DNA of 64,000 bases from Cavenderia fasciculata (Eukaryota > Evosea > Eumycetozoa > Acytosteliales > Cavenderiaceae), in contig NW_004457639.1 in NCBI RefSeq assembly GCF_000203815.1, positions 1,178,001 to 1,242,000 of the forward strand, read 5' to 3'. Shown here one piece after another: positions 1 through 12,295 of this stretch. Under the pieces are notes generated by a model. That model saw only the letters and a list, made by a program, of their open reading frames with translations. It had not been told where the DNA came from and did no database searches. Position numbers and translations under genes: made by a program. Positions within the stretch are counted from its first letter, which is position 1. Every line of letters begins with the position of its first letter.

Positions 1-708
1 ATTGCCATTTCACGTGTATTTAATCGTATCAAAGATCAAACCAATGGTTTCACAATACCTTGGAAATCGTTGGTCTCTGGAGGAGGACTGGATGATCAAC
101 AACAATCACCATCTATTCAATTGGAAAGTATTGAAATGTTAGATTATTTCATTGGGATGGGTAAAGGTGGAAATAGTATAGAGGCATTGACAAGGTTGTA
201 CCATTTCACGGACAAGGAATTTCAATATTGTTGGCAATTGCATGCATTTTTGTTTGAACGACGATATGGTATGGGACAGTACCATGTATGGATGGTACGG
301 GTATTTGCACCATTCTTTTTATTCAAGATGATGCTCTATCAAGAGGATACGGCCGATGTAGACAGTCCGAGACTAGTCATACACCACTCGGAAAGATTGT
401 TGGCCGAGTACAACACGTCCATATACCAACGTCGAGACGATATCAAGACACTGTACGACATTGAGGTTGCACCGATTCATTTCGAGTCGCAATCATTCTA
501 CCATGTCTATTCGATTGGACAGGAACTACTACAATACATAAACGACCGATACATCTCCAACAATGGTGTGGATGGTGGACTCGTCCACTATGACTTTATC
601 AAACCACTATGTATTGTCAAAAACTCTACAGATCAATTGGTTCAATTTTTAGTCACTAGAGGTTTTACTATCAACCAAAACAATAATAATAATAATTATA
701 ATAAATGA
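1..708 (+). CDS. 3' part of an uncharacterised protein (5' end outside window)
   Basis: The frame is open from base 1 (ATT GCC ATT...) to TGA at 706-708, giving 235 visible residues. There is no convincing start in the window, so the gene begins upstream. The visible part is helix-rich, has several aromatic residues, and ends in an Asn tract. The stretch just before the tail (LVQFLVTRGF) looks like an ankyrin-type helix, as in the repeat-rich dictyostelid family found further right, but no family can be assigned with confidence. No intron is evident in the visible part. Confidence 0.6.
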   Translation: MAISRVFNRIKDQTNGFTIPWKSLVSGGGLDDQQQSPSIQLESIEMLDYFIGMGKGGNSIEALTRLYHFTDKEFQYCWQLHAFLFERRYGMGQYHVWMVRVFAPFFLFKMMLYQEDTADVDSPRLVIHHSERLLAEYNTSIYQRRDDIKTLYDIEVAPIHFESQSFYHVYSIGQELLQYINDRYISNNGVDGGLVHYDFIKPLCIVKNSTDQLVQFLVTRGFTINQNNNNNNYNK

Positions 709-806
709 TAATAATAATAAATGATAATAATAATAATAATAATGGTAAATAATGTTTAATGTTTAATATTATTTTAATTTAAAAGGAGGACAGACACCAA
801 TATTTC

Positions 807-1210
807 TTATCTACGTGGTAAATCCATAACCGGATGATCCATGAATTGTCTAATTGAGAGATATTCACCTTCATCGTCCTTGTCTCTGGTGATGGAGATC
901 TCCGAGGAAGGCAGTTTATAGGTTTTTCCGTCATAGACAAGGGTCGACGATGGCGATTTAAACTTTGAATTCCAAACATCTGGACCGGAAGTTTGAAAAG
1001 ACCCTTCAAAATTAATAAAGAGAGGTTCGGGAAAGATCTTGGGGGAAGGGCCTAATTGGGCTATAAAGATAAAATTATTAAGTATTTAAAATATACTTTG
1101 GAGTTGGGTTCAATATTCTGTGGTGTGAAATATATATTTATATACATACCCATTCCTTCAACAATAGAAGTTCCTCCTGCAGCAACTATAGTAAATGTAG
1201 CTTTACTCAT
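807..1210 (-). CDS. Small two-exon protein of unknown function (104 aa)
   Basis: This gene is seen only after splicing. Exon 1 (1210..1150) starts MSKATFTIVAAGG. A GTATGT donor lies at 1149 and an acceptor (TTTATCTTTATAG) ends at 1061. Exon 2 (1060..807) continues in phase 1 to TAA. The joined product is 104 residues with balanced, non-repetitive composition, which is unusual for non-coding DNA here, and a charged C-terminal half containing SITRDKDDEGEY and ending HPVMDLPRR. There is no signal peptide, membrane segment or known motif. I do not recognise the family. The clean splice junction and composition support a real gene. Confidence 0.65.
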
Positions 1211-1533
1211 ACTTTCTTTTATCTATATCTTACGATTATTTATTTAAATGATAAACAAATTCCAATTGAATTGAATAGACAAAAAGGAAGGAAGAAAAGG
1301 TGAGGAGGTGCAATGCTAATCATTGCAATGTGTAATTAAATTAAATTAAATCAATCATTAATTGAATGGGGGTCATAATTGTAATTTGGTTGGTAAGATG
1401 TTGATTGATTGAATGGGTTAAATAAACAATATCATGGTATGATTTTAGATCAGAAAAGGGTTTAAAAACAATTGCAACAATGCCCCACCTGTCTGTTTAT
1501 TTTTAAAAAAAGAAAGATCATTGTAGGGGTAAG
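1211..1533. other. AT-rich divergent intergenic region
   Basis: This lies between the minus-strand small gene and the plus-strand phosphatase, so it probably holds both promoters. It contains A/T runs and a T-rich then A-rich stretch just before the phosphatase ATG. No RNA gene or other conserved feature is visible. Confidence 0.5.
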
Positions 1534-2494
1534 ATGATAATGACCACCAATACTACTCCTAGTATAGATTTAAATCAACATGATGATCAGAGACATGCAT
1601 TTCTCGATTCAATAGACACACTTATCTTTGATTGTGATGGTGTGTTGTGGCTCGATCATCATGTCATCCCGGGTGCATGTGAAGCATTGGCAAAGTTTAG
1701 ATCGATGGGAAAGAAGATCAAGTTTGTCACAAACAATAGTACAATGACAAGACATCAATTCCTAGTCAAGATTCAATCATTTGGTATTGAATGTTCAATT
1801 GTATGCAATTTAAGTAAATAGATCAAATCAAATCAAATCATCTAACATTAATCTTTTTTCTATGTAGGATGAAATCTATGGTAGTGCATATGGTACTGCA
1901 TTATATTTAAAATCAATACAATTTAATAAGAAGATATTTATGATTGGTGAAGCTGGACTAGAGAATGAATTGAGGGATGCTGGATATAGTCCCATTAAAT
2001 TCAATACCGATCATACAGTATCGGGGATATCAAATGCTCAAAACATAGAGATTGAAAGAGATATTGGAGCTGTCATTGTTGGTATGGATACTTCATTGAC
2101 CTACTCTAAATGTGTCTATGCACACAAAGCAATCACTCAGATTCCAGGATGTATGTTTATAGCAACAAACACTGATCACAGTTACCCTGTACGTGATGGT
2201 ACTCTACCTGGAGCCGGATCAATCGTAACGATGATACAAAGCAGTACGAGCAAGGCACCAATCATTGTAGGTAAACCAGAAACACTCTTGATGGATGTCA
2301 TTATCAAAAACGAAGGGTTGGATCGATCAAGAACACTCATGGTTGGTGATCGTCTAAACACTGACATTCTCTTTGGTATCAATAGCGGCACGAAAACATT
2401 ACTTGTCCTAACCGGCATCTCAAACAAACAATCAATCATTGAAGAAAACATTATCCCTCATTTTATATTAAATACAATTGCTGATTTAATTTAA
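1534..2494 (+). CDS. HAD-superfamily phosphatase (phosphoglycolate / 4-nitrophenyl phosphatase type)
   Basis: Two exons, 1534..1800 and 1868..2494, are joined in phase 0 (donor GTATGC, acceptor TATGTAG), giving 297 aa, the usual length of the PGP/PNPP (HAD class IIA) family. Catalytic motif I is FDCDGVLW, with nucleophile Asp33 and acid/base Asp35. Motif II is TNNS (66-69), the motif III Lys is in GKPE (about 225), and motif IV is GDRLNTD (249-255). The cap lies between motifs II and III. The family dephosphorylates 2-phosphoglycolate and related small phosphates in the cytosol. All catalytic residues are present, so the enzyme should be active. The exact substrate cannot be read from sequence. 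Confidence 0.92.
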
Positions 2495-2638
2495 TTTAAA
2501 AAAGATAATAGAATATAACTTAATATTTATTTATTTATTTAAATTATACATTTTATTTTATTTATTTATACACTTTTTAATTTTAATTATTATTATTATT
2601 ATTTCTATTTCCATTTCTTTCTTTGTTTCTTTCTTTTT

Positions 2639-5145
2639 TTATTTAAAGAAATAAAAATCATTAAAATCATAACCATTATCTAAAGTTAGATGAGACATTA
2701 AATTTGAATCTTTGGCAAGATAGAAATAAGTGGCTAAAGGGATCATGTTGTAGGATTGAATAGTGTTGCCTGAAAACATGTTACGAGGTGGTTGAATGTA
2801 GGTTCTTCGATCGGTTGGATTGTGAAATAGATTACTGTGAGCTGCAACGAGACGATCCAGTGCAAAACACAATTGATCAAAATCGAGTGGTAGGTTTTGA
2901 ATTGCTTTCTCTAGGATGACTGCTGTTGGTGACATCATGTCAGTGTAGAGACGTTTAAACTCGTCCATCAACATTTTAAACATATCGTCACTAACCAACA
3001 ATGAATGTGCCATCACTTTTGCGAAAAGTTGAGAGTTTACTCGAAAACTAGCATGTGAATTGATAAGGAGTGATAAGATATCTAGGTGATTGTTGGTGAC
3101 TGCTAGTACAATGGTTTCTTCGGTTGGTCGTAATGTTGGATTGGCAGCCATGAGAAATTGGGCGATTTCAAACCGACCCGATTTGGCTGCGTCTTGGAGT
3201 ACGTATTTAGTCTCTTTTTTAAAGACTGGTTCATAGTCTCCCAAAGAGTCAAAGTCGGGACTGTGTCCTATGATTTGGTCACCTTCTTGTTGATGACGTT
3301 CGACAATGTGTTGAAAGATGGTTTTAAAGAGTGGAATATTTTCCTGGGAACAGTAGAGCAGGTAGTGTGCAATATGTATCTCTGACTCTAAGAACCCCTC
3401 CAAATGGCCGTGTCGACTCATCAACTCGATGGTGGCCAGTGGAAACACCTCTTGGTACTCGCCAGCCACCATCAATTTAAGTGACGACGTTCCAATATGT
3501 GAAAAGAGGTAGTCTTGGTTATCCTCGGTTGCTCGGATGAGTGAAGTGGCCGATATACTCAACGACATCATTGAAGCAGACGACGAAGTAGTTGTCTTGA
3601 GTTCGTTAAACTTGTTTAAAATGATTTCGATTGATTGTCGGTCGTTGGTGGATAAAGCTGTTTCGAGTGCCTTTGATAGTGATTGTCTACTAGCATCCTT
3701 TGCTACAAAATCTACCAATTCATAGTCTCGTTGTTTAATTGCCAATGCCAAACAGTCACCACGAAGTTTATGCCAATGTTGTCCTCCACCAGACCCTTTA
3801 AAATAAATAGCATCCTCCATTGTTAATGGTCTTGGTTGTGGTTGTCGTAATAGTCCATTACCTGGTACATATTTAAATCGCTGTCCATTATCCTCTTGCT
3901 TTTCGAGTAATTGGAGAATATATATTGTACAATCGATGAGTGACCGAGAGAGTGGTTGGTTGACTGCCGTACCTAGTGTCGCCGACATGACTGCCTTTGC
4001 GCCAAGATCGTTTTGCATATAATACAAAAAATCAAGGTTGCTTGCTCCAATCGCCACCATATCTCTCTCGCGTCCTTCGGTTGGTTGATAAGAGAGTGAT
4101 CGTAACGTATCCAAATCAGCATACTCTACAATACACGCATCAAACAGTCTTGGCTGTACACCATTCTTTTTCATACTATATACACTCCAAAACCCATTAC
4201 TACTATTATTTTGTTGGTGGTATTGGTCATTTAATATATACTTTTTCTTCAAGTATAATTGTAACATGTCATGATTTAAATGTAACGGCGAGTCACTTGA
4301 TATATCATCCCAACAAAGATTTTTGATTAATCCTTCTTCGTTGATTATATCAATAATCTCCATTGCTCGTTCCATATCATCTTGCATGTTGATTCGGTAT
4401 GGCTCAGTGTTTTGACCGGTCGCTGTAAAGTGATTTGATAGTTTGTACATTTCAATGGCACGACCAACCAGTTGAGGATCGTTTGCAAAGACACAGGTCA
4501 CTGTCACTTGGTGCAGCAAGTTGGCACCATACTTTAGTCGTCGACTCGACAATAGTACCTTGGCCGTTTCAAGCGACGGTTTAAACTCTGACGTTAACAT
4601 GGTTGCCGATATATCATATTTCAAGTTATCGTCATTATCTATTTCTGGTTGATTATTATCTATCAATTTTATCAAGTATTCCAATACTCTAAATTGATTC
4701 ATTTTAATTGCAAATACTATTAAACTTGATAATTTCTTATCCTAAAGCAAATAAAAAAAAGAGTAGAGAGAGAGTAAGTAAAGATGATTATGATTTTATA
4801 CTTTTATTTATTTATACATACCAACATTGATTGATATTCACCTTGTTGTAGATTTGTTTGTAGTAGTGGGATAGATTTGATGACTTGGTCGATGGGATAG
4901 TGTTTGATGAATAGATCAACACGATTAAATCGTATTAAATCATAGAGACAGTACATATGACATTCCTTTCTTCTCTCTAGTTTTAGTTGTATATGTATCT
5001 TTCTAACATGTTCAAATATATTGTTTCTTATGAACTGATTATTAATGATTGAATGAAATAATCTTGAGTGATTGTGATGATCATTGCTGCTACTACTACT
5101 ACTAATTGTCATAGTTTGTTGATCTTCCTCTTCTTTGTTGTTCAT
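2639..5145 (-). CDS. Divergent member of the repeat-rich two-exon family (family A-like), 808 aa
   Basis: Exon 1 is 5145..4822 and exon 2 is 4741..2639, joined in phase 0 (donor GTATGT, acceptor GCTTTAG). The first exon has a Ser-rich start and then a helical module (LFHSIINNQFIRNNIFEHV) that aligns in pattern with the first exon of the tandem genes at 5286-18242. The second exon opens with VLEYLIKLI, the counterpart of VLEYLLNRI in those genes. The remainder is a long alpha-helical solenoid of irregular ankyrin-like units (for example SGRFEIAQFLMAANP followed by NNHLDILSLLIN). This is typical of large dictyostelid-specific families without known function. It is intact, more diverged than the tandem copies, and on the opposite strand. 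Confidence 0.8.
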
Positions 5146-5285
5146 CTATACACATCAATATCTCTTTTATCTCTATCTTTAATATTTCTTTCTAAATGAA
5201 AGAGTTCTTCCCAAATTTGGGACTTTGATTTTTTTTAATATTCTATTTTTTTTTTTTTTTGTTCGTACATATACTCATAAAGATA

Positions 5286-7724
5286 ATGGAAGATACAAAT
5301 AGAATAGAAAAGAATAAGATTAAAGTCCAATCTCATTCAATATCAACCCAGGTGTTCAAATTTATATTAAATCAATCATATCTTAGAAGATTGATATTCA
5401 ATCATGTCAGTTCTATTCACAAACAATTAGAGATTACAACTGTTAAAGTATCATCACTTTACACTCTGATTGATTATATTAGATATGGTTTAAATGATCT
5501 ATTCTTTAAACATATTGATCAACTTTGGTCATTGATGTTTCCTGATGATGGTAGATATAGAAATGATAATAATGGTGTAAGTGTCTAACTAGCTTGTGAA
5601 TTATAGATAGAACAATTTGATCGACTTACATATCACATTTTATCAATTGATAGAGATTAACTAGAATCATTACAACATCAATTGATTATCATAATGATAT
5701 AGTTTTAGAATACTTGTTGAATAGAATTAAAAAAGAGATTGGACCATTTCAAACGATGGTTAGAATCAATTACGATCACACAAAGACATTTTTGGGTAGT
5801 TATCAAATTGTAAACTGTATCAGTGCAAATATATTCAAGTTGTTGGTGGATGACAATGTGTTTATCGAATCTGATGATTTGTTGCAAAGAATGGCAAAGA
5901 CTACATTTACGGTGATTGGGGACACTGATACCATTCAAAATCTATTCCAACGATACAAACTCAAGAATCTTTGTTATTTATTTGCCGACACAACAAACGA
6001 CAACAAAACTATTACAATTTTCAAATACAAGAATGATTACGAGTTGATCCAAGTCTACAACGTAGTCAAAAAGGTGAATGGAATGATTGACACAAGAAGC
6101 AACATACATATATTTATTCAAGCATTGATATACGGCCGTTTCAAATTTATCAGCCATTTGCATCTATCCTTTCAGGACCCACAATTCAATGACTGGAGAC
6201 AGCATCTTGTTCCACTATTATCTCCATTCTCTACCAAAAATACCATAGAGAATGAAAGAAAGAGGGCACTTTTTAAAAATAGATCCTCTTTCTGGAGCAA
6301 AGAATTGTTTGCCAAATTTGGTAATGCAACAGACTTGGATTTCTTACAATACAAGTATTGGATTCATCTGATTTAATATCTTTTATCAGTAATCTATGGA
6401 GTTTCTCGGCATCTCTAGAGAATGGAGCAGAACAAGTTGTCAACCACATTTTAGCATTGTCGCCATTTGGTGGGTTCAAGTTTGTTACATGCCAAACAAA
6501 TTCAAACGTATCCATCCAATCTTTTGTTCACGTCGATACATTGATCTATTGTCTATGCATCGTTATTCTATTCTCTCAAACACCTATTCTCAAATAGTTC
6601 GATCAACACTCCAACAAGCTCCCATTGGAAAAGAGTATGAAGAATTGGATTATCTACTCAACTCTTCTTTCGGTCAACAACTAACAATTAATTTGGTAGA
6701 TGCGTTTGAATCAATCATTGATCATATGGGTGGTGATGACAGCCAACACTTGATTGAAAGATTGGTCGCTCATGTTCACCAACACCCCAATCGGTGTGCA
6801 TTGCCAGTCAAGTCTATATCCAAATTCATCAACTCTAACCACCCCGGTCGGGATCAGTTCATTTCTTTTGTGAGAACCATCACCAATGAGATATTACCAG
6901 ACTTATATAAATTCCCGTACAATCCAATGCCTCATCTTCTTCACCCATCAATTGTCGCAAGCATTTCAAAACAATTTGATGGTTATTCATATTACTTTCT
7001 GACAAGTGCAGCCATGTCAAATGATTTTGAACTGTACAAACGTATTTATAAATTACTTGGTAAGAATCCTCTAAGAATGGACCACTATTCAATCAAAATG
7101 ATTCTTTCAATTATCAATGCAGGTTACCATGAAATTGCATCACAAATATTGGATTTCAACCCTCCAATCAAACTATTGCCACCACCTCAAGGAAAGATGC
7201 CTTTAAAAAAGTGTATCAATCTTTTGTTTCCTTTATGTTTTAGTTTTATTATGGCTGGATATTGGAAATCTGCCAATACATTAATTGAAATTGTACAACC
7301 AAAAAAACAACATGAAATAATCTATTATGCAATTGAATTGACAGACGATCAATTCAGCTCACTTTGGAAGAGATATTCAAAGGATATTGAAATTTCAAAA
7401 TGGTTAGATTATCCAATGCATCATCTCAAACATTTAAAATATGATCAAAAGTTTTTTAATCATTTACAAAGAATCTATAACCATATCAAACAAGATCAAC
7501 TTGATCAATACCAATTCATCAAATATCCAATGAATCCACCTCCATTGATAATTGAATATATTGGAATTTGGAATCAATGTTTACAAAATTATTATTTCCA
7601 AAACAATAATATTAATAATAATAATAATAATAATAGAATAGTAAATAATTATACTCAAAAAGAATATGAAGACTTTATGAGTTGGGCAATTGAATTTGGT
7701 TTCATCATTCCAAAGTTGGAATAA
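5286..7724 (+). pseudogene. Family A tandem copy 1, frame broken twice
   Basis: Exon 1 is 5286..5576 (ATG GAA GAT; the IFNHVSSIHKQLEITTVKVSS module) and exon 2 starts at 5654 after GATAG, phase 0. Relative to the intact copy at 9606-12156, the frame is lost near 6360: the first frame stops at 6376, while homologous sequence continues in a second frame as far as about 6490. It is lost again near 6490-6510, after which a third frame runs from the HPIFCSRRYIDL segment to the family C-terminus (YTQKEYEDF..AIEFGF). Both breaks shift the same way, so they do not cancel. The rest is well preserved, so the copy is either recently inactivated or carries base-call errors. Confidence 0.7.
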
Positions 7725-7854
7725 AAAAATCTAAAAAGATTATTTTGTTTTTCCTCAAAGTAGATATATATACCAACGATTGCATAATAATTAATTCAAT
7801 ACCTCATCATTTGTTTGTTTATTTGATTGATTGATTGTTGTTGGACTATTTTTT

Positions 7855-9039
7855 TTATGAATGGTATGGTGGGTTACAAGTGGCTGTTATTATTTGTCCA
7901 TTCATACATTTTGGTTGACTTATTTGTAGATTTTGTGATGTCATGTAATGAATGGAACATCCATTACGGGGTGACCCCGATCCACCTGATCCAGAGGTAC
8001 TACCACTCGTTGGAATATTCATATTTGAACCATTTGGATCACCCGATGAGAATTGACCTGTCGACAAGATACTGCCACCTTCACCGGTACCAGTGGCAGC
8101 TCCACTGACGCCACCGCCCGACGAGACAACCGGCACTAAAATTCCGTCATTATAGATCGATAGTTTGACGTAGGTTTGGTTACATGCAAGAGTTGCAAAA
8201 AAGACAGAGTTGATTGCACTACTACCTCCACTTCCTGATCCAGTACTATATCCATTTCCTGTTCCAGTATTAAATCCACCACCAGTCAATCCAGTACTAA
8301 CAGTTCCCAATAATTCAATGCTACTACCACTATTTGCAAAATCATACTCCTCTTCTCTCTCCTCCTCTTGAAGGATTTGATTGTGATTAAAGTTGATAAA
8401 GTCCAAGAAATCAAGATACTTGTCCAAGAAATCCATTGAGTTTATCTTTTCGATGTTTTGGTGTAAAACAGATCCTGAAGATCCAGACCCTGATGAAGCA
8501 GAGGCACTACCGCTACTTGTAGGGGGAGTGGGAAGCACCAATCTCGAGATGGTCATACACTTGTAGGTTGGTACCCAACGGTAACTAGTGAGAGATGATG
8601 GACCGATATTACAGGTATCATAGGTCGCGTAGGACATTGAACGGGCTGGAACAGATGGAAGTGTGTCTGAGCACGTGTAGGTATTGTAGAAACCTCTGGC
8701 TAGAGGCTGGAGTGCGTTGCAGGCACCAGAGGTATATTGTGTAGTATTCTGGATTGTTTGACACTCTGTATCGTTGTATATTTGAATAGTGACAATGTTG
8801 TTGTCGTCACAAGATACTTCTTGTCCATTGAAACATACTCCTGATTTAAAAACAATACCGCCCATACTCGAACTCTCCAAATCACATTGTGCTTCGTTGA
8901 ACGCTTCAACTATCACCCATGGTGATGATGATGATGACGAAGATGATTGAGCAGAAGTAGTAGTAGTAGTAGTAACAACTATAATAGTAAATAGTAGTGT
9001 TACAAATACAAATAATCTATTATTATTATTATAATACAT
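7855..9039 (-). CDS. Secreted Ser/Thr/Gly-rich protein, Cys-containing N-terminal domain (394 aa)
   Basis: I chose the ATG at 9039 because it gives a signal peptide: MYYNNNNRLFVFVTLL followed by hydrophobic and small residues, with likely cleavage near TSAQS. A Ser run then leads to a domain with about ten Cys residues (residues about 50-180; QCDLESS, CFNGQ, SCDDNN, TECQTI, CNALQ, YTCSD), and N-glycosylation sites such as QNTTQ. The centre and C-terminal half are Gly/Ser/Thr-rich linkers around a second short Cys-containing segment (ATLACNQTYVKLSIYNDG) and a final CSIHYMTS...CNPP part. Two similar domains separated by linker are likely. This is probably an extracellular or cell-surface protein. 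The family is not recognised. Confidence 0.75.
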   Translation of the reverse strand: MYYNNNNRLFVFVTLLFTIIVVTTTTTTSAQSSSSSSSSPWVIVEAFNEAQCDLESSSMGGIVFKSGVCFNGQEVSCDDNNIVTIQIYNDTECQTIQNTTQYTSGACNALQPLARGFYNTYTCSDTLPSVPARSMSYATYDTCNIGPSSLTSYRWVPTYKCMTISRLVLPTPPTSSGSASASSGSGSSGSVLHQNIEKINSMDFLDKYLDFLDFINFNHNQILQEEEREEEYDFANSGSSIELLGTVSTGLTGGGFNTGTGNGYSTGSGSGGSSAINSVFFATLACNQTYVKLSIYNDGILVPVVSSGGGVSGAATGTGEGGSILSTGQFSSGDPNGSNMNIPTSGSTSGSGGSGSPRNGCSIHYMTSQNLQISQPKCMNGQIITATCNPPYHS

Positions 9040-9605
9040 TTTGTTAAGTAAATATATGAATAAGAGATGAGTCTCTTTGAGCAACTATTTATAATGAGAC
9101 ACCATGATGTTGCGTCGGAGGATAGGTGTTGTAGTTGTAGTAGTTGATTTCAAGATATTTTCTCTTGATGGAATTCCGTTCTATTCAAGAAGAACCTAAC
9201 CAAACCATCAATAAAAATTGTCGATGCTTATTCCTCTCTGTTCGATGGAACGCGACGACGAGATATTTTGGATAAAATAAATAATTTAATTTTAAATAAT
9301 TATACCAAACCAGTATTTGTAATAGACGAATAATACGTAGTGCCCTTGATAAATTAATTAATCAGCTGTCAGATAGATAAATAATGTGTAATTTACATAA
9401 TAATAGAATAGAAAATAAATATACTTGAATTTGGTTCATCCCAACTTTTCTTTGGGTTGGAATAAAAAAATCTAAAAAGATAATTTTGTTTTAGTTTTCC
9501 TCGAAGAAGATATTTTCGAATTTTTTCAGATGACGCCTTCTTCACATGTGTTAGATGTCATATTTTGTTATTGGTCAGAGAGACAGATACACATACAGAT
9601 AGATA
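9040..9605. other. Intergenic region with a family A tail remnant
   Basis: Divergent spacer between the secreted-protein gene and family A copy 2. At about 9430-9500 it repeats the end of copy 1: ...GGTTGGAATAAAAAAATC followed by TAAAAAGATAATTTTG matches 7716-7748, preceded by a degraded GGTTCATCCC segment. Thus a 3' family A fragment lies directly upstream of the next copy. Nothing else is recognised. Confidence 0.55.
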
Positions 9606-12156
9606 ATGGAAGATATAAATACAAGAGAAAAGAAAAAGATGAAAGCACCAACTACTTTATCATCAACATTATTCAAATCTATACTTAACCATTCGTATCT
9701 TAGAAGTTTGATATTCAATCATGTTAGTTCTATTCACAAGCAGTTAGATATTACAACTGTTAAAGTATCATCACTCAATACTGCCAATGATTATATTCGA
9801 TATGGTTTGAATGATCTATTCTTTAAACATATAGATCAACTTTGGTCATTGATGTTTCCCGATGATTATAGAAATGATAATGTATGTAATATAATAGGCA
9901 GATAGATAGATAGATAAACAATTGTTATAAATACTGACTCATTATTTATTCAATTTAATCTTGAAGAAAATAACTAAAATAATGACAACAGCAATTGATT
10001 ATCATAATGATAGAGTATTGGAATACTTGTTGAATAGAATAAAGAGAGAGAGTGGACCTTTTCAAACAATGGTTACTGTCAATTACGAAAAGAAACGAGC
10101 AAGTCATATAGTCAAACTACTAAGTGCAAATGTGTTTAATCTATTGGTAGATGACAATGTACAAATAGAGTCTGATGGTTTATTACATAGAATGGCAAAG
10201 ACTGCAATCATGGTAGTTGGAGATGTAGATGTCATCAGACACTTGTTTAATCGATACAACCTCGTCGACAATCTTTCCTCACTCTTTACAGAGTATCAAC
10301 AAGCGGGTTGTGCATCTCCAACAGCCATGAAAGAATTATTCGAGAAAAAGACAGACCTAGAGTTGATCGAGTTGTACCGTGCAGTCATCAAAGTCAACAA
10401 AAATGATGGCACTAGAAGCCAGACTGAAAACATTTTGAATGCATTGGCCAATGACCGTATCAAACTCGTTCAAAACATCTTGAACGTATCCTCAAGACGA
10501 GATAATCACATGAGTGATTGGAAACGAAGCGTCTCGTGGCAACTATTTTCACCGTATGCAACCAAAAAGACAAGTGAGAATGTTCGCAAGAATGAACTCA
10601 ACCATTTCTCACTGTCATGGGATCGCTACGATTACGATGATCAAGGATTATTGGAAAAGTTCAAAAATGGAACAGACATTGACATGCTTGAATTCATGGT
10701 ATCACGACAGAACAGCAACTCTGCAGCATTCAAAGAGTTTATCAATCAAAAATGGCCGTTTCCTCTATCACTTGCATCTGCATCTTCAAAAGAGGCAGTA
10801 TCATTCTTACTAGAGTATGCTCAAAAAGATGGTACCTTTGTCATCAATGTCGGCACAAACTATCCGTATCATCCCATCAAAGAGATCGATCCCATCTTTT
10901 GCTCGCGTCACTATATTGATCTCTTTTCAAAGTATGTTGTATTTAGATACTCCACATCATCTTCTACATCCAATATCGTCCGATCAACACTCCGACAAGC
11001 ACCCAAAGGTCAAGAGTATGAAGAATTGGATTATGTACTCAAATCAAAGTTTTGTCATAATTTAAATATCGATTTTGCAGACTCTCTTGCGTCAATCATT
11101 GACTTGTCTAGTGATGATGGAAATGAACATTTCATTGAAAGATTGGTAGCATATGCAAACGAATACCCTACAAAATGTCTATTTCCAATGGAATCAGTTC
11201 ACAAGTACACCCAAGATGATTATCATGGTCGTGATCAATTCTTGTCAGTCGTTGCAAGAGTACTTGATGAATGTGGAATCGATGAAACTGATGACGAACC
11301 TATATTCATAACTGGAGAGAGTGACAAGTGGATACTACCACCTTTACTAGTTGAAACGATGGCTGACCAGTTGAGTGTCTATCACTACTACTTTTATCTG
11401 TCAAGTGCAGCCATGACAACCAACATGGAACTCTACAAAAAGATGTTTAAACTATGTTCAGAGGGAAACAAAGTCGACAGTTTTGATCTAGTCAGAATCG
11501 TTTCATTGTTGGTCAATGCAGGACACTATGCATTTACAAAGGAATTCATCATCAACTCATACATTGATTTGACAGCCGAGAAACCAAAAACATTGAAAAA
11601 ATCAATGGACATTATATTCCAATTATACTTTGATTTGGTTAAAAAGGGTACACTGGCAAAAGAGGATGATGGTATGGATATTGACCAACAAGACTATCAA
11701 GAATTGGCTGAAGAAATTTTAAATCTATTACCAACTGAAAATCAATTTGAAATACTGTATTATGCAATGGACATGACTGATGATCAGTTCAATAATATTT
11801 GGGACCAATTCTACAATGATTCAAATGTTGGAGATTGGTTGGTAGACCCATCAAAACATTTAGAATCATTAAAATACAATCAAAAATTCTTTAATCATCT
11901 TGAAAGATTGTATAGACTCTATCAACAAGATCAACTTGACAGACACCAAACTATCAAATATCCAATGAATCCACCTCCATTGATAATAGAATATATTGGA
12001 ATTTGGAATCAATGTATACAAAATTATTATTTCAACAACAAAGATAATAATAGTAATAATAATAGAATAGTCACAAATTATACTCAAAAAGAATATGATC
12101 ATTTTATGAAATTGGCAATTGAAATTGGTTTCATTCCAGACAAGGAATTAAAATAA
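9606..12156 (+). CDS. Family A tandem copy 2, the intact member (821 aa)
   Basis: Exon 1 is 9606..9881 and exon 2 is 9967..12156, joined in phase 0 (donor GTATGT, acceptor TTGAAG). Exon 1 encodes a basic start (MEDINTREKKKMK) and an F-box-like helical module with NHVSSIHKQLDITTVKVSSL and YIRYGLNDLFFKHIDQLW. Exon 2 encodes an all-helical solenoid with recurrent landmarks shared by all copies: NRIKRESGPFQTMV, DPIFCSRHYIDLFSKY, YEELDYVLKSKF, YLSSAAM, YPMNPPPLIIEYIGIWNQC, then a poly-Asn loop and the C-terminus NYTQKEYDHFMKLAIEIGF. No catalytic motif is visible. Function is unknown; a protein-interaction role is inferred only from the solenoid character. It serves as reference for the broken copies. 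Confidence 0.85.
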
Positions 12157-12295
12157 ATAAATAGAAATGGACTTATATTCATAATAATAAATATAATAAA
12201 ATCAGAGTTGGTGCTATAAAGTTGTACAATTTAATTTATTCAATGTAAATGTTTAGTTTAGACTGCTGGCGAGAGTAATATGTATGACATATTAC

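Noticed and set aside
6358-6392. 35-nt intron (GTATTGG...ATCAG) that might repair the first frame break of family A copy 1
   Set aside because: It is shorter than every other intron in the window (about 68-93 nt in the clear cases), and the homologous copy has coding sequence there.
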